64,000 nt of DNA from Monosporascus cannonballus. Taxonomy: Eukaryota; Ascomycota; Sordariomycetes; Xylariales. Below the pieces are notes generated by a model. It was not told the DNA's origin, ran no database searches, and saw only the letters and a list, made by a program, of their open reading frames with translations. This document shows, piece by piece, positions 12,056 to 26,860 of the stretch. Location of the stretch: positions 124,001 to 188,000 of the forward strand of contig QJNS01000093.1 of the NCBI GenBank assembly GCA_004154925.1, given 5' to 3'. The position numbers were made by a program, and so were the translations under genes. Numbering within the stretch: the stretch's first letter is position 1; each line of letters begins with the position of its first letter.

Positions 12056-15000
12056 TATAATTACCAAAAATATATTAAAAATATTTTCGTAATTATTATT
12101 TACTAAATTTTATAATAATCGTTACCTAATAAAAAAATGTTATAATTTTTAAAGTTAGATATGGAGGAAATAGCGAAAAGTTAAAAGTTTTTCGGCTATT
12201 AAAATCTATTTAATATATTTTTATATTTTATAAACATATATTTTGTTAATTATTTTCAAAAACTTTTAAATTTTTCTTAATAATTAATAAATATATTTTT
12301 ATATAATTTATTTAAAAAATACCTTTATTACTTTTTAGTTACTTTTTTAAAAATACCGTTTTATTTTATTAAACTAAATTAAAATTAATGAAATTAAATA
12401 TTTTTAAGAATAAAATATTAAATTTTGAATAATACTATATATAATTATTTTTTTATAATTTATTATAAATTTTAGATTTTATTAAAATATGAATTTATTT
12501 AAATTCAGACATTTTCCATAGAATTTAAATTAAGATTATTAAAAACTATTTAAATATATATATTTTCAAAATGTTAAATCTTTCGAAAATACGGTTGGCG
12601 TAATAAATTAATATATAGTTATATTAAAATGTAGGCGTCATAAAAAATACATTATAAATTCTTTATTATTAAAATATTACAGTATTATATTATTTTATAA
12701 TAATATTATTTTTAACCTTTAGGCCATATATAACCCAACCTATTATATCAATTTTCAAAATATTTTTAAAATATTTATTTATAAAAATCATATATGCGAA
12801 AATATTCGAAATTGTCTGTGTTTTCGACGTTATAAATTATTAGCCATTAGCGGTGAGAAGGTGAAATAATTACGTAATATTTGTTCAATTATATTAAACC
12901 GTATTTTAATAAATATTTTCCGATAAATTAAATTTAAAATTATTTTTTATATAATTCGGCTATATATATTCTGTTTTTAACGTTTAAAAAAAGCTTTTTA
13001 CGGCTTTCAACTTTACAATAAAAAGTTAACTTTAAAAATATATAATAAAGAATATCCTTCCGGTATTATTTAAAATTAAGAACGAAATACCGAAAAATAT
13101 TTTAGAATATTTAATAATAACGCCAATATTTAACGAAATACAAAAACTTTTAAGTGAATATTAATAACAGGAACTTTTATTTTTTTTCAAATTTTTGAGA
13201 ATTGGTATTAAAGGTATATTTAATGCATATTAAACCTGGCGAAGTATCTTTTTCATTTTCACGGCGAGTTTCAAATACGCTAAATTTTTAAAGTCATTTT
13301 TTATTATTTGAAAATTATATTTTTCGTCCTTTATTAAATCTTTTTAAATATTAGATTCTTATAAGATTTTCGGGTTATACTTAATATTAAAATTACGTTT
13401 TTTAAAAAGTTTTCGAAAAAGGCGATAAAATATTTAAAGTTATCATTAACGTTATTAGAAGCATCTAATAGGTTTAATTAATGTCAAAGTTATCCGAAAA
13501 CGTTATTTCTTAATATACCAAAATGAAATTTCGAAACCCAAAGTAGAAATCACGGAAATATTTTAATTTAAAATAAATATAACTTTTAATAAATTATTGC
13601 AACGTTATATACTAATTATATTAATAATAACTTATAAATTTATAAAAATAGGTAAATATTTATATAAATTCGAATCGGAATTTATATATTAACCTATAAG
13701 GCAAATTGAGTGAAACGGTGAAAATGATAAAGAGAAAGTACTTTTATAAATTATTATTAATAAATTTGGAAATCCACAAAACTCTTTATATAAGGAAAGG
13801 TCCCATATTAATTACCGTATATATATTCAGTAACTAAATTACTTGAATTTATATATATATAATAATATATATAACTTAAATAAATATAATAACATAATTA
13901 ATATCCATAATACTTAATAATTAAAAACTTTATTTTATATATATATATATATATATTAATTACTTATCATTAATTTAATAAAAACTATATATTAATAATA
14001 AATATCATTATATAATTAGTATTTTTAATCATTTATAAGTAATTTAAAAATTAAAAGTATTTTAAAAACAAAATTTAATTTAAAATATACGCGCTTAATA
14101 TTTAAAACTGTATTAATTCCGATTAATTTTTCCGTAACTTATTAAATTAATAAAAACCAACTTAACTTTTTATCCCCAAAAACGAATATTTTATACAGTA
14201 TAAAATAATATTTTATTATCGTTTTTAATATACGAAAAACCTATTCAAAATAGTAATTTTACGGAATACCTAATAACTATTTTTAAAATAATAACCGAAA
14301 ATAGATACACTTATAATTACAAATTTACGGCATATATATTTAAAACTAAAAAATATAATATTTTTAATAAAAATGTTAATAACTAAACAAAATAAATCCT
14401 GGATTTAATCTTTCTAATAGTTAAAAAAACGAATTTTCTTTTTGAAAAAACCCTACGAAAAAATATGCTAAATTAGCCGAATTAAATAAAATATTCAATA
14501 ATAAGTTTTTAATTAATATTTAACCAAAGTATTATAAAATATTAAAATAAATTTCAAAATCTACTAAGAATTTAAATAAGTAAATCGTAAATTAATATAA
14601 TATTGTAACTTTAAAATAATTGTAAAATATTTCAAAAAAGAAAACGATAAATATACAAATTCATGATTTGTATATAATATAAATTTATATATTTAAAATA
14701 TAAGTTAATACTTTCCAAATAATAAAAAAGCCGAAATTAATAAGAATATAATTAATTTTTAAAAAATAATAACTTATTTTCTAACTTATTAAATTACGGC
14801 TTAATTTATATCTATATTACGAAATATTATCTTAACATTTTCGATATTTTAGGGAAGTTATATAAATACTTTTAATCAGGATAATTCTAATTAGGAAACC
14901 GTTAAGCTTATTAATTTTAAATTATAAGAAAAACTGCCGAGACGTAAAGTAATATAAAATAATCCTAAAGATTTTTATATAGACCGAAATATTAATAAGA

Positions 15001-17401
15001 AAAAACGATAAAAATGAAATATGTAAAATATTCGTTATAAAGCGTATTTAAGTATTTATTATATATTATTTTATTATTATTATGCATGTTTAAATACAGC
15101 GTTAACGGATATTCGCTTTAATAATAAAACAAAAATATAGATCTAAAATTAAATTAATCCTAATTAATCTTCAGAAGAAATAAATTGAATGATGGAAATT
15201 ATAAAAGAATATTTATATAAATATATTCATTTTCCAAAATGCTAATACGAATTTTAACATATTTTTAATTATTAATTATCGTAACGCAATAATGTATTTA
15301 ATTTATTTCCTAAGGGATTTATTTCTTTTAAACTTAAAGTTAATCATATATCTTTAATTCTTTCAATAAGGTTTTAAATTATATATAAATCATATAAAAT
15401 ATTGTAATATATATAAATGATAATTTTATTCAAATGGAAAGGTATGAAAAGATCGATATAATATTTTGAAATCTTTATAATACGAAAATGTTATATTTAT
15501 ATAACTTAATATATTACGAAAACTTCGTATAAAACCTGGCATTTTATGTGATAATTTCGGTAAAAATATTATAAGCAACATATTCAAAAATTAATAAGCT
15601 TTTTCGTAATTAATATAATTTATTAATTTTAAAATACATAAATATATTTAATTAATTCGTTATCGAAAATATTAATATAACAATTACTTGTTTAATTTTA
15701 ATAATTTATAAACGAAATATTAATTCGTAAATAACAAGAGTGCTACAAATTAATAATAATATTATATAATATCTAAAATTAAAATATTTAAAACCAGAAA
15801 CGATTATATAAATATAATATGATATTAAAAGTACGCGTTTAAAAGGCCGTATTATAATTAAATATCAAATATATAGCTAAAAGAAAATTAAACAGCAAAT
15901 ATGTTATATGCCTAAGGAAAGAATTTCCGAATTAAGATAAAAAATTATTATTAGTTTTAGAAATTTCGAAAATGATTTTAAAAAATATCAAGACGTTATA
16001 TTTATAAACAATTAATATTTAAATATTATTTAAAATATTTATTGTATAAACCTATAATCAAATATAGTGAGTATAATATTTCTATATATTTTAAAAGGTT
16101 TAAAAAATCAGGACAAAATATTTTATAGATATTTAAATACGATAACGAAATATTAAAAATTTATTAATATATAAATATATTTTAACTATTTTTTGTAATA
16201 AAATATTTGAATTTTTAATATTATATTTCTGAGCGTAAAACTGGGGTATAAAACGTTTAAAGATATAAGTAAGAAAAAAGTAATTACGATATAAAATAAT
16301 GCCAAATTATTTGTAATTTTTAATTATATAAAATTATAAAAGAATAACATATTATATAGTAGTATTTTTAAATTTATACTGTTTTTTAATAAATTTTATA
16401 TAGAGTTTAATAAATTTATATAATTTATAAAATCATTATAATAAGATTTAATCCAAAAATATAATAGAAATAAATTATATAATTTATATTATAATAGTTT
16501 TGTTTATTAAAAGATAGAAATATTAAAATAAAAATTAATCATTTTGACGATTTTAAATTGAAAAATATATTCAAATTTTGTAATTCGTTAAATGATAAAG
16601 TTATTGGTATTAAAAACAGGTAATATAATAAATTTAATATTTTGTAAGTAATATTACAAAATTAAAAAATAACATTTTATACGTAATAAAACATAAATTA
16701 ATAAATTTATTTTAATAAATAAAAACCTTAATTAAATTACTAATTACTCTTTATATTTATAAAGAAAATGAAAATTTAAGCAAAATAATTTTATTACCGC
16801 CCAAACGAAATAAAAAATTTTAAAAAGAGATTAAAAAACAAATGAACGAAAATGGAAAAAATAAAAATATTTATAAAATATTAACGATTGTTTTATAATT
16901 ATTATATTGGAATTAATTTTGTTTTTTATATTATTTTCACCTTTAACGTTTATTTTAACAATTAAAATAATTATTATATTAACGAGGAAAATAGAAATAA
17001 TCCTAAGTTTATAGTATATTTTATAATTTAAAATAACAATAAAAATTCTAAATAATTTAGAGATTATACACTTAAGTTTTCCGTATATTTCGTAGCAAAT
17101 TAATTTTATGCGACTCGAATACATAATATAATTAATCGTATATAATATAAAACGTTAATTTTTTTAACAAATACAAACAATAATTAAATGATAAGTAACG
17201 AAAATATTAAGGAAATAATTACCCGAAAAACCTATTAGCTTAATCGGCAATATTTTAATATCAAAATATTTAAGTGCTAAACCCGGTTATATAAACGTAA
17301 TTTGTTTTAATTATCGTAAGGATCAAAAAAACTAAACTTCTATTTATTAAAAAACATAATTCGTAAAATTAAATAATTGATTTATAAAATTATAATAGAA
17401 T
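12056..17401. other. 5.3 kb of AT-rich decayed DNA, no element assigned
   Basis: No LTR pair, terminal inverted repeat or domain signature could be recognised on either strand. A 97-codon minus-strand frame at 16,831-17,124 has the Ile/Lys/Asn-only composition expected of random AT-rich sequence. A TA microsatellite lies at about 13,936-13,956. The general texture (CpG kept, CpA lost) matches the neighbouring mutated transposons, so this is probably another, older repeat. Confidence 0.5.
13936..13956. repeat. (TA)n microsatellite
   Basis: About ten uninterrupted TA dinucleotides within the AT-rich tract. Confidence 0.8.
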
Positions 17402-17725
17402 TATTATAATTGAACGGATTACGGTCTCCAAAAACGGTCTCTAATAAAAACAAATTAAAGGAATAAGATGTTAAATTACGAAATATATTACCAACTTATT
17501 AATAATAAGTTAATAAGCCGATATAAAATATAAACGTTTATTCTTTTTATAATTTAAATAATTTTAACTTAAAATAATAATTTGTTTGCCAGAGGGTTTC
17601 TAATATTAAAAAAGGTAATACGTTTTTATATTTATTATTTAGGATTTTACGATATTTCTATTAATATACATTTATATAATAATAATTTAATAATTAATTA
17701 AATTATTTAACTTTTAAATATTATA
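17402..17725 (+). repeat. family-B LTR (B3 5')
   Basis: Begins TATTATAATTGAACGG and retains 'TTACGGTCTCCAAAAACGGTC', the decayed counterpart of the solo LTR start at 46,932. Ends before 'aattcttatttcataataccg'. Confidence 0.65.
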
Positions 17726-18284
17726 AATTCTTATTTCATAATACCGTTAAACTTTAAACAATATTGCTGATTTTATATTGAATTATAAGTAACTTGAATA
17801 ACTTATGTATCAAATTCCTTATAACCCAAATACCAAATTAAAATATTTGAAAAGAATCACCCGGTTTTTTTTGCGAAAAGAATTTTCGATATTTAATTAC
17901 CAGAAACGAACATATTTTTATATTTAAAAAATAATAATAATCTTAGGATATTCTTTTACACTGTCTATAAAGTAGTTAGCGAAAAAACAAACGTTTTTAA
18001 CATTAAACAATCTTTTTGCATAAATTAAATGAATTAACTAACTATTACAAAACAATTTAAAAAAATTAAACCTTCTCCACCAATATTTCTTAATTAAATT
18101 TTAAAAAATATAAAATTATTTTTAACTTAATATCGAATATATTTTAGTTATTTTTTTTTCAATTAATTATACTTATTCTATAAATTAAATTTATAATTAA
18201 AAAATTTATTAAAAATATGTTTATGAAATTCGAATTCCTTATAAAAAAAATTATAATATAACAACAGGGTTATTATATATGTTT

Positions 18285-18383
18285 TTGTGAGGTGGATTTG
18301 AATACATAAATCCTAATTAAGGTTTAAAATTTTGAATTATTTGGTTTTATAATTAATAACGTAGTTTTAATGATTTCACCATA
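18285..18383 (+). repeat. SINE-like repeat, copy S1 (mutated)
   Basis: Aligns over about 95 bases with the reverse complement of 54,810-54,903. It starts 'aggtggattt', continues 'ctaattaaggtttaaaatttt' and reaches 'ttggttttataattaataacg', which corresponds to TGGTCTTGTGGTTAGCG in the unmutated copy. Differences are almost all C-to-T or G-to-A. It sits in an insertion within B3 gag. A B-box-like AGGTTCGATTTT lies about 100 bp downstream (about 18,446). Confidence 0.6.
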
Positions 18384-20140
18384 TTACAAACCTTAATTAA
18401 ATATATTTACTAATTCGTATATTATTTGCCAGGGGCCCAAAAGTTTAAGGTTCGATTTTCTAAAAAAAAGACGATTACGAAACATTTTTTAAAAAATTAA
18501 ATTTAAACCGAAAACAAATTTAATCATTAATAAAATTCGGCATTAAAAAGTAATAATAACCTCCAAATATGTGGACGGAATATAATAATATTTTAAATAT
18601 TCAACGGTTTAATATAAACCTTTGAAGTTACCATAATTTTATTTAATAAAACGAATAATTATAATTTGACTAATGGCTCATTATATACGTTCTTATAAAC
18701 TTAATTTAAATACTTAAATTTTAATTAAAATTTAATATACTTAATTTTTTGATTATGTAATTTATATGGTATATTTGTTTATTTTATAACAATACGTTAT
18801 ATTTTTAATTGAAAAACAAAATTCAAAAACATATATAAATATATCGAATACGAATAATTTAAATAAATATTAAGAAAAATGTTCGAAATCTTAAACAAAA
18901 AACTAAAAAGCGAAATATAAAACCAAGAATTATAATAAAAAAGATTTATATTTAATTACGATAATACGGGTTTGTAATTAATTTTTAAACTAAATTAAAA
19001 ATAAAAAAATATTAATAGCGCAAACTTTTAACGACTTAAAAAAATAATATTTCTTTAAAATTTAATCTGCTGAATTATTTAAGGAATAATATATTTATAA
19101 TAACTAAAATCGACAATGAATAATATACTTGCCGTAATAAAATTACAAAAACAAAAAATAATTACAAAATCTAATACAAGTTAATATTAATATTTTATAA
19201 TATACTGATTTTTTTAACGATACGGATTTAGAACATATAAAATTAAATGTTATTTATAAAAAAAATAAAACCAAATCAAACATTTCTTATAACAAAATAA
19301 ACTATTACGAAATATAATAAAAATGCCGAAAAACCCGCGTGAAAAATATTAAAAACCAATATTAAAATTTTTTAAAAAATACATCAAAAAAAACGACAAT
19401 AAAATTATTAATATAATTCGGCTTAAATATGTGTTATGTTTTTAATAAGGAGAAATTTAATAAAAAATACGTAAAATCAAAAATTAACTTAATGCATATT
19501 GCGAATATAGAAAAGAATTATAGAGCTAATTATAGAAATCTTAAAATTAGACAAAAAATACCTATCTCGAAACTTTAAACAGTACGTCAAAATATACGTT
19601 ATATATTATTAATAATAAGAATACCTTAAAAATATAAAATAAAAACAGGATATTTACGAAAGAAATATCCATATATATTATACAAAACGTAATTCTTTAA
19701 ACCGAACTGGGAATCACAAAAATACAGAATAATAATATTAATATTTTCGATTTATAATTCCGAAAAAAGATATTTATTAATTAACAAAATTAAAAGATTA
19801 ATTCGAAAAAATTAATACCTCTAAAAAAACCTTCTTTATTATTACGAATACCATAATTATTAAATGGAAAAAACTTAATCCAGTATATAATAATAGAATA
19901 TTATTTAAAGCTTTTATAAATTTATATTTTTAATTAATATTTATTATAGATTTTAGTGAAAAAAAACTAATAAAAAATACGTTAATTTATAAATAAATTA
20001 TAACAGAATAATTAATATAATATATAATAAAATACGATTAAGACTATAAAAGAAAATATACTAAAAAGAAAAAAAGTTAAAATAAAATTAAAAATAATTA
20101 ATATAATTTGGAAAACCGGTATGCCCATAATAATGACAAA

Positions 20141-20205
20141 AATATAAAATGAACGAAAATGTAACGCTAATTACAAAATTAAAAATCAACAATTCTAAAC
20201 CTTTT
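20141..20205 (-). repeat. SINE-like repeat, copy S2 (mutated, partial)
   Basis: Read on the plus strand, 'aacgctaattacaaaatt', 'aaaaatcaacaattctaaacc' aligns base for base with 'gacgctaaccacaagacc', 'aaaagatcagcaattccaaacc' of copy S3 (54,831 onward), allowing only C-to-T and G-to-A. The flanking 120 bases ('gttattttgagctatataaaggg') also look foreign to the gypsy element. The limits are approximate. Confidence 0.55.
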
Positions 20206-22250
20206 TGGGCTATATTAATAATCAATTATATTTCTTAGTATTTAGAAACGTCTTGTTAGGATATATAAGGTTTTATTATAGTTATTTTGAGCTATATAAA
20301 GGGCTATCTTATTTTACAAAATATAATAATATAACGTACAATATATAAAAATATAAACAAAATTCAACAAACATAAATGAAAATTAAAAGAAAAGATTTT
20401 TTTATAAAATATTCGGAAAATAACGTAATTTAAAAAAATTTAAAAGAAATTGCGAAAAAAGTTTTTAGACGTAACGATAAAAATCGTTAAGAATTATATT
20501 ACCTTAAATATACGAATTAAAACGTATTAATATAATATAGTAATAGATTATAAATATTTACGCGGAAAATACATTATATTAAACGTAATTGATAAGTTTA
20601 CATCATTATAAAATTATAAATCAAAATTATATATAATTACGACTACTAAGAGTTAAAAATTAATTTATGATAATATAAAAATTATATACAAAATTAATTA
20701 TTTGAATATTTTTGTTTAAGGCCGACATTAAAAAATTAATTTTAATGTCCTTTTATTGGGAATTATAATTTGATTTTAAAATTGCTATAAATATGCGGGT
20801 ATGGAATTTTGATCAATAAAGGAATTTATTAAAAAACGTTAATTTTATATTTAATTAATATATAAAAAAAAGAAAAAATTAAAATCTTAATAAATGACCG
20901 AAACCGGTAACGAATATAAATAGAAAGCTATAAAAACAATTTTATTGCTTAAAAAATAAAACATAAAAAAAATAAGTAATAAACATATATAACATATCGT
21001 TATTATTATTAAAGCAAAATTAAAGCAATTATATAACGATCTAAAATAATAACTTAAAAATTAAATATTTAATTAATATGTTATCATAATATTATTAATC
21101 TAAAAACGCTTCTAAGAACAAACTCAATATAAAAATATTAAAATATATAAAATAAAAATATAAAATAATTTTTATAAAAAGATTTTAAACGGCATTCTGT
21201 CTTATTCATAATTTAACGGTAATAAATTACGCGTTTTTAAGAAATACTTAGAAAATCGTTGATAAAAGAAATAAGTTTAAATTTCAAAGTTATTAGTACA
21301 ATATTTAACATTTTTCGGATTAACAAAAAAGAATAATTATAATTTATAATTAATAATCGATAATAAATAATATTATAATTAAGAATTAAATTGAATTATT
21401 ACTCTTAATTTTAAAATAAACAAATTAATTTTACGCAATTTAATAATTTATGATATGTATTTTTACAAGTAATTATAGTAATATTAAAATTAAAAAAGAA
21501 AATATATCTAAAAAAGAGGTATTAGCATAAAATATAAATTATTTAAAAATTTGGATACGCTAATAAGACTGAGAAATTTATTTCCAATTTTTTAAAGAAT
21601 AATTAATTATATATTATTAAAATGCCGCGATATTTTCGATATTTATTGCCTTAACGATATTATTTTTCTTATAAAATTAAAAGAAAATATAAAATATGTT
21701 TATAAAACTTTTATTAATACAACAAAAATTAGTTTTATATATAAAAAGTAAAATATATAAAATATAGTATTACATTAAAATATATGAAAATAAACTGTAA
21801 AAAATCGTTATAAGTATAAAATAATAAATGTTAATTATAATTAAAAATGTTTAAGTATATTTTTTATTTCTTAATTATGACAGGGAATTTATTTAGAATT
21901 TTAATAAAATAATTATAGTTTTGTTTAATTTTATAAAAGAAAAAAATTTCAACAAAAGTTTAAAACACCAAAAGTATTTTGAGATATTAAAAACACGATT
22001 ATTAATGAATTAATTTGACTTAAATACGATTTAAATCGTTTCGTTAAATTAGAACCCGATAATTCAGATTAAGCGTTAAACATAACAACTTAATAACGAA
22101 ATAATTAAGAAAAATAATATTTTATTGAATTTATTTTATATAAATTAAAGAAAAATAAATTGAGTTACACTATTCCAAACAAAGCAATTATGGCCTTTTC
22201 TGTAGCTTTTTTGAAGTTTAAATTTATATAAATTAAGCGTTATACGGATT

Positions 22251-22570
22251 TATTATAATTTAACTGATTAAAGTCTTTAACAACAATTTATTACGATTTA
22301 ACCATAAATATATAATAAAGCATATTATGTAAGAAATTACTAATTTACTGGTAATAAATTAATAAGCCTGATGAAAATATATAAGTTTATTATTTCCATA
22401 AATTAAATAAAATTAATATATCATAATAATTTGTAATTTAAAGTATTTATAGTATTGCAAAAGGTAATACCATATCATATATATTATTTAAAAGTTTATA
22501 ATTCTTTTATGAATATAAATTAAGATAATTATTATTTAATAATGAGTTAAATTATTTAATCAGTATACTT
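22251..22570 (+). repeat. family-B LTR shared by B3 and B4
   Basis: Starts TATTATAATTTAACTG, immediately after a decayed RNase H fragment of B3, and ends before B4 internal sequence. The diagnostic 3' block is decayed to 'taataccatatcatatatatt'. Confidence 0.6.
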
Positions 22571-25500
22571 TAAAAACGTTTAATTCATAAGGTTATTAAA
22601 TTTGGAATAATATTACCAAGAATGTATATATTAATAAATAAGCTTAATAAGGTATTTATTAGATTCTTAAAAACGTTAATATTAGAACTAAATGTAGAAA
22701 AAAAAGAAATATTTTGATTTTTTTCGTAAAACAATTTTAATTTTTAGATATTATAAAGAAATATATTATTTAATGTAAAAAAATAATAATAACCTTACAA
22801 CGTCCTTTTAAACCGTTTACGAAAAAGTTAAAAAAAGAATTTTCGAAAACCGAAAACTTTTTGGAATAAATTAAATTATTTAATTAAATTTTATTAGAAA
22901 AACGAAAAAAAAAACATTTAAACCATTTAAACCAAATCATTTCCATAGAATTTTAATTAAACTGTGATTATTTTTAATTTAATATTAAATATGTGTTAAA
23001 TATTTCTATATTTAATTAATTTAATTTATTATACGAATCGAATTCATAATTGAAGAACGGCTTAAAAATACGTTTATTTAGTTTAAACCGGTTATAAAAA
23101 AATCATTTTTTTTATTAATCAAAAAACGAAACTCAAAAATAATATAAATATATAACCATGCCAAATGATTTAAATAAATATTAATGAAAGCTTTTAAAAT
23201 AGAAAACAAAAAATAAAAGCTAAAACATATATTTAATAATTACAATAAAAAACGTTGATATATAATTATAATAATGTATTCATTTAATTGGATTTTAAAC
23301 TAAATTAAACAATAAAAATGTTAAGAATTAAAATTTTAATAACTTAAATAAAACATATAAAAACAACTTTTTAAATTTAATCGGCCCCATTATTTATCGA
23401 ATTATATCGTTATAAGAGGTAAAATCGACGATCGTAATACGTTTTGGGTGTTAAAAATATTGAAAGAATTTTAATATATTTTATTATACAATTAATATTA
23501 ATATTTTTCGACGCAATAATCCAGTTGTACGGTACGGAACCCGGCTTTAAAAAATAATTTAAGAAAAATTAAAAATAGGAAAATAAACCTATGAATATAA
23601 CTCGGCCTAAGTACGTATTAGGTTTATTATAGAAAAAGATTTAATAAAAAATACGAAAAACTAGGAAATTAACTTTATAAATATTATGAAGATAAATAAA
23701 ATTATAATAATTACGTAAATATCAGAATTAAACAAAAAGATTTATCCCGGAATTCCAAATCGGTATAAAAAATATATACTAAATATTATCGTTTATAAAA
23801 ATATTTCGATTACGAAAAGCAGAAATAACATTTTTACAAACGAATTACCTGTATATATTATAATGGATTCGATTTTCCAAATTAAACCGAAAATAATAAA
23901 ACCGATAAATAATAATATTAATAATTTTAATATATAATATTAAAAAATATTTACTTATTAGTCAAAATAAAAGGTTAATCCGAAAAATAATAATATCAAT
24001 AATAATGCCGTTATTATTATTAGAAATAATATAATTATTAAACGAAAAAAGAATTATCTTGCATATAATAAAAAAATACTATTAAAGAATTATTATAAAT
24101 ATTTATTTTTTATTAATATTTATTATAAATTTAAATGAAAAAAAAGGTTATTAAAAGATACATAAATTTATGAAAAAACTTTCAAATAATAATGAATATA
24201 ACGTATATTAAAATATTATCGAAATTAATAAAAAGGAATTTACTTATTAGAAAAAAGAATTAATATAATTTTAAGAAATAATTTACCGATAATAACGATA
24301 AATATAATAAATTATCACGTCATATGTAAATATATAAATAAAATTCCAAAAATTCGAAACACAATTAAACAAAACCTATTGATAAAAAAGTCGTAAAACA
24401 TCGAAACCTCAAGGAATTATAAGAAAGTTGTAAAAAAGGTTTAAAACGTAAAGGTAAAGGGCGATTTGACTTTATTAATATAAATATAAAAATTAAAAAG
24501 TATTAATATATTATATTGATAAATTAAGGAATTTGAAAGGGAAATAATATTATATTAAATATAATTAATAGGTTCATATTACTATATAAATATAAAGTAA
24601 AATCTTATATAATAACGAATACCGAAATTCAAAAATTTATTAACGATAACGAAAAAATTAAACAGAAAATTAATTGTTTAGAAATTCTTTTCGAAAAACA
24701 ATGCTAAATAAATAATTTTAATATCATTTTATTTAGCAATTCCAAAATAATATTAAAAGTTTTATAAATATTTTAATATAAACCTTTAATTAATAAAAGG
24801 ATTAATTAAATCAAAGCCCCCTTTTACTATTTTAATAAGGAAAAATTAAAAAGAATTAAACTTTAATATTTAATTAAACATAATAAAAAATATAACTACA
24901 AAAATACGACAGAACCCGAATTATTTAAAAGGATAAAATTAAAAGAAATAAATATAAAGAAATAAGACGTATTATTATTATTATTGAAATACAGTTTAAG
25001 TAATTAAATAATAACTTAAAATCATAATGCCAAATGTCGAAGAATTTAACAAATATATTACTATAATATTATAAATATAAATAGCTTTTAAAAAAGTAAT
25101 TTAATATGAAATTATTAAAATATAACGATTAAAATTATAAAATATTTTTTATGAAAAAATTTTCGATAAAGGTTTTCCTTGTTAATAAGTTTAATAAAAA
25201 CGAATTACGTATTTTTAGAAAATACTTAGAATATCGGTGACCAAAAATATATTCGAATTTCGAAATTATCAATAAAATATCTTATATTTTTCGTTCCAAA
25301 AAATACGTAAACTTACGACTTATAATTAATTATTAATAATTAATATTTATCGTTATTTAATTTTTATATTATTATTTTTTATTACGCAAATAAAATTTTA
25401 ATTTTATAAAATGAGATAACTATTAATATTTATTCTTAAAAATAAACATAATATTATTAAAATTAAAAGTAAATATAATTTATTAAAATTAAAAATAAAT

Positions 25501-26860
25501 ATAAGTATAAACTTTGTTTTAATACGAAATACCAAATATTTAAATATTTAATTATATTAATAAAATTTATAGACGTATTAATAATTTATTAATAAATAAT
25601 ATTTTATATATTATAAGAATATTTCGATATCTTTATTATATATTACGTTAATAAAATTTGTAATTTTTTCTAAATTAAAATTATTTATTAATATAAAAAC
25701 AAATTAATTTTATGAATAAAAGATAACATATTTCAAATATATCATCACCTTAAAATATATTAATATATACTTTAGGAAAAATATTATAATTATAAGATAA
25801 TAAAGATTAATTATGTTTAAAAAAGTATAAATATTTTTTGGATTTACGAATTATCAAAAGAAATGTATTTGGAATGTTCACAAAATAATTATAACCTTAA
25901 TTAAATTTTTAAAAAAAGATTAAATAAATATTTAAAATAAAGAAAGGTAATATAAAATATTAAAAATATAATTACTAATAAGCTAATATTAATTATTTAC
26001 GATTTCGTATTTTCTATTAAATTAAAAACCAATATTTCGGATTAAGTTTTATGTAATAATCATGGAGCAAAATAATTACGGCAAATTATACCTTATTATA
26101 TACTTTTTATATATGTTAAAAAGAATCTAATTTAATTCCGGTATCCAAAATCAATATTTTATAATTATTATTTTAACTTTTCGAAAATGTAAATATTTTT
26201 TGAAAAGAAATGTATATTAGGATACCGTTTATATAAATTATTAAATTTTACTTCATTTAATATAATTAAAACAATTGTAAAATAATAATTTTATTATACG
26301 GAAAATTTGGCGAAGTTTGATTTTATTATTATTTATAAAAAACTCTTACAAAATAACAAAAGCCGATGTTTTACATAAAAAATTAAATTTTTTAAAGATA
26401 TTAATTAAAATAAAAAATGTAATTTTTGATAATATTACAAAAAGGTGTTTACGCTTATAACAGATAACGACAATTCAAATAATAACTTTTTAAATATATC
26501 GGAAAATCTTATAATATAGTAATAATTTTTCAAAAAACCAAAAAACAGATAAAATATAAATTTTAAAACATATTGAAAAGTTTCTATACGATATATATAC
26601 AAATATTAACTATATAAATATCCAGAAATTTACAAAACCTTAAAATATTTTTACGTGTATATATATATTTTTTAAATAAAATTAATTATAGCAAAAATAA
26701 TTTAATAACACCATATTTACGTTTAAATAAAAATATGATTATTATAAATTAATTATCCGTAATATTTCCCAATATGTACGAATATATATAAATTATGATA
26801 AGCACCAGAATAATTGTTATAATTACAATTATTTTACCGATTTCTTATTTTAATAACATC
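22571..26860 (+). mobile_element. Ty3/gypsy chromovirus B4, 3' end missing
   Basis: Internal region of the same family follows the shared LTR: gag near 23.2-23.9 kb, protease/RT, an RT palm remnant around 25,600-25,690 ('gaatatttcgatatctttatta', matching REYFDIF plus the FDD box), and RNase H and early integrase up to about 26.8 kb. Alignment to element A is lost within the integrase core and no 3' LTR follows before the Copia element at 27,880. The end point is approximate. All frames carry many stops. Confidence 0.55.

Larger units (their letters stand above)
17402..22570 (+). mobile_element. Ty3/gypsy chromovirus B3, lacks integrase, carries two small insertions
   Basis: Family-B LTRs at 17,402-17,725 and 22,251-22,570. 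Internal sequence follows element A through leader, gag, protease and RT. The decayed RT box ('gccttaacgatatt') lies near 21,650. Only about 600 bp separate this from the 3' LTR, against about 2.9 kb in A. The sequence breaks inside RNase H, so the whole integrase is missing. The 5' half is longer than in relatives because of an insertion in gag (about 18.27-18.78 kb) and another around 20.12-20.31 kb. Both contain copies of the SINE-like repeat described at 18,285 and 20,141. Confidence 0.65.

Noticed and set aside
16831..17124. 97-codon minus-strand open frame
   Set aside because: Composition is almost only Ile, Lys, Asn, Phe and Tyr, as random AT-rich DNA gives. No domain, and it lies in decayed sequence.
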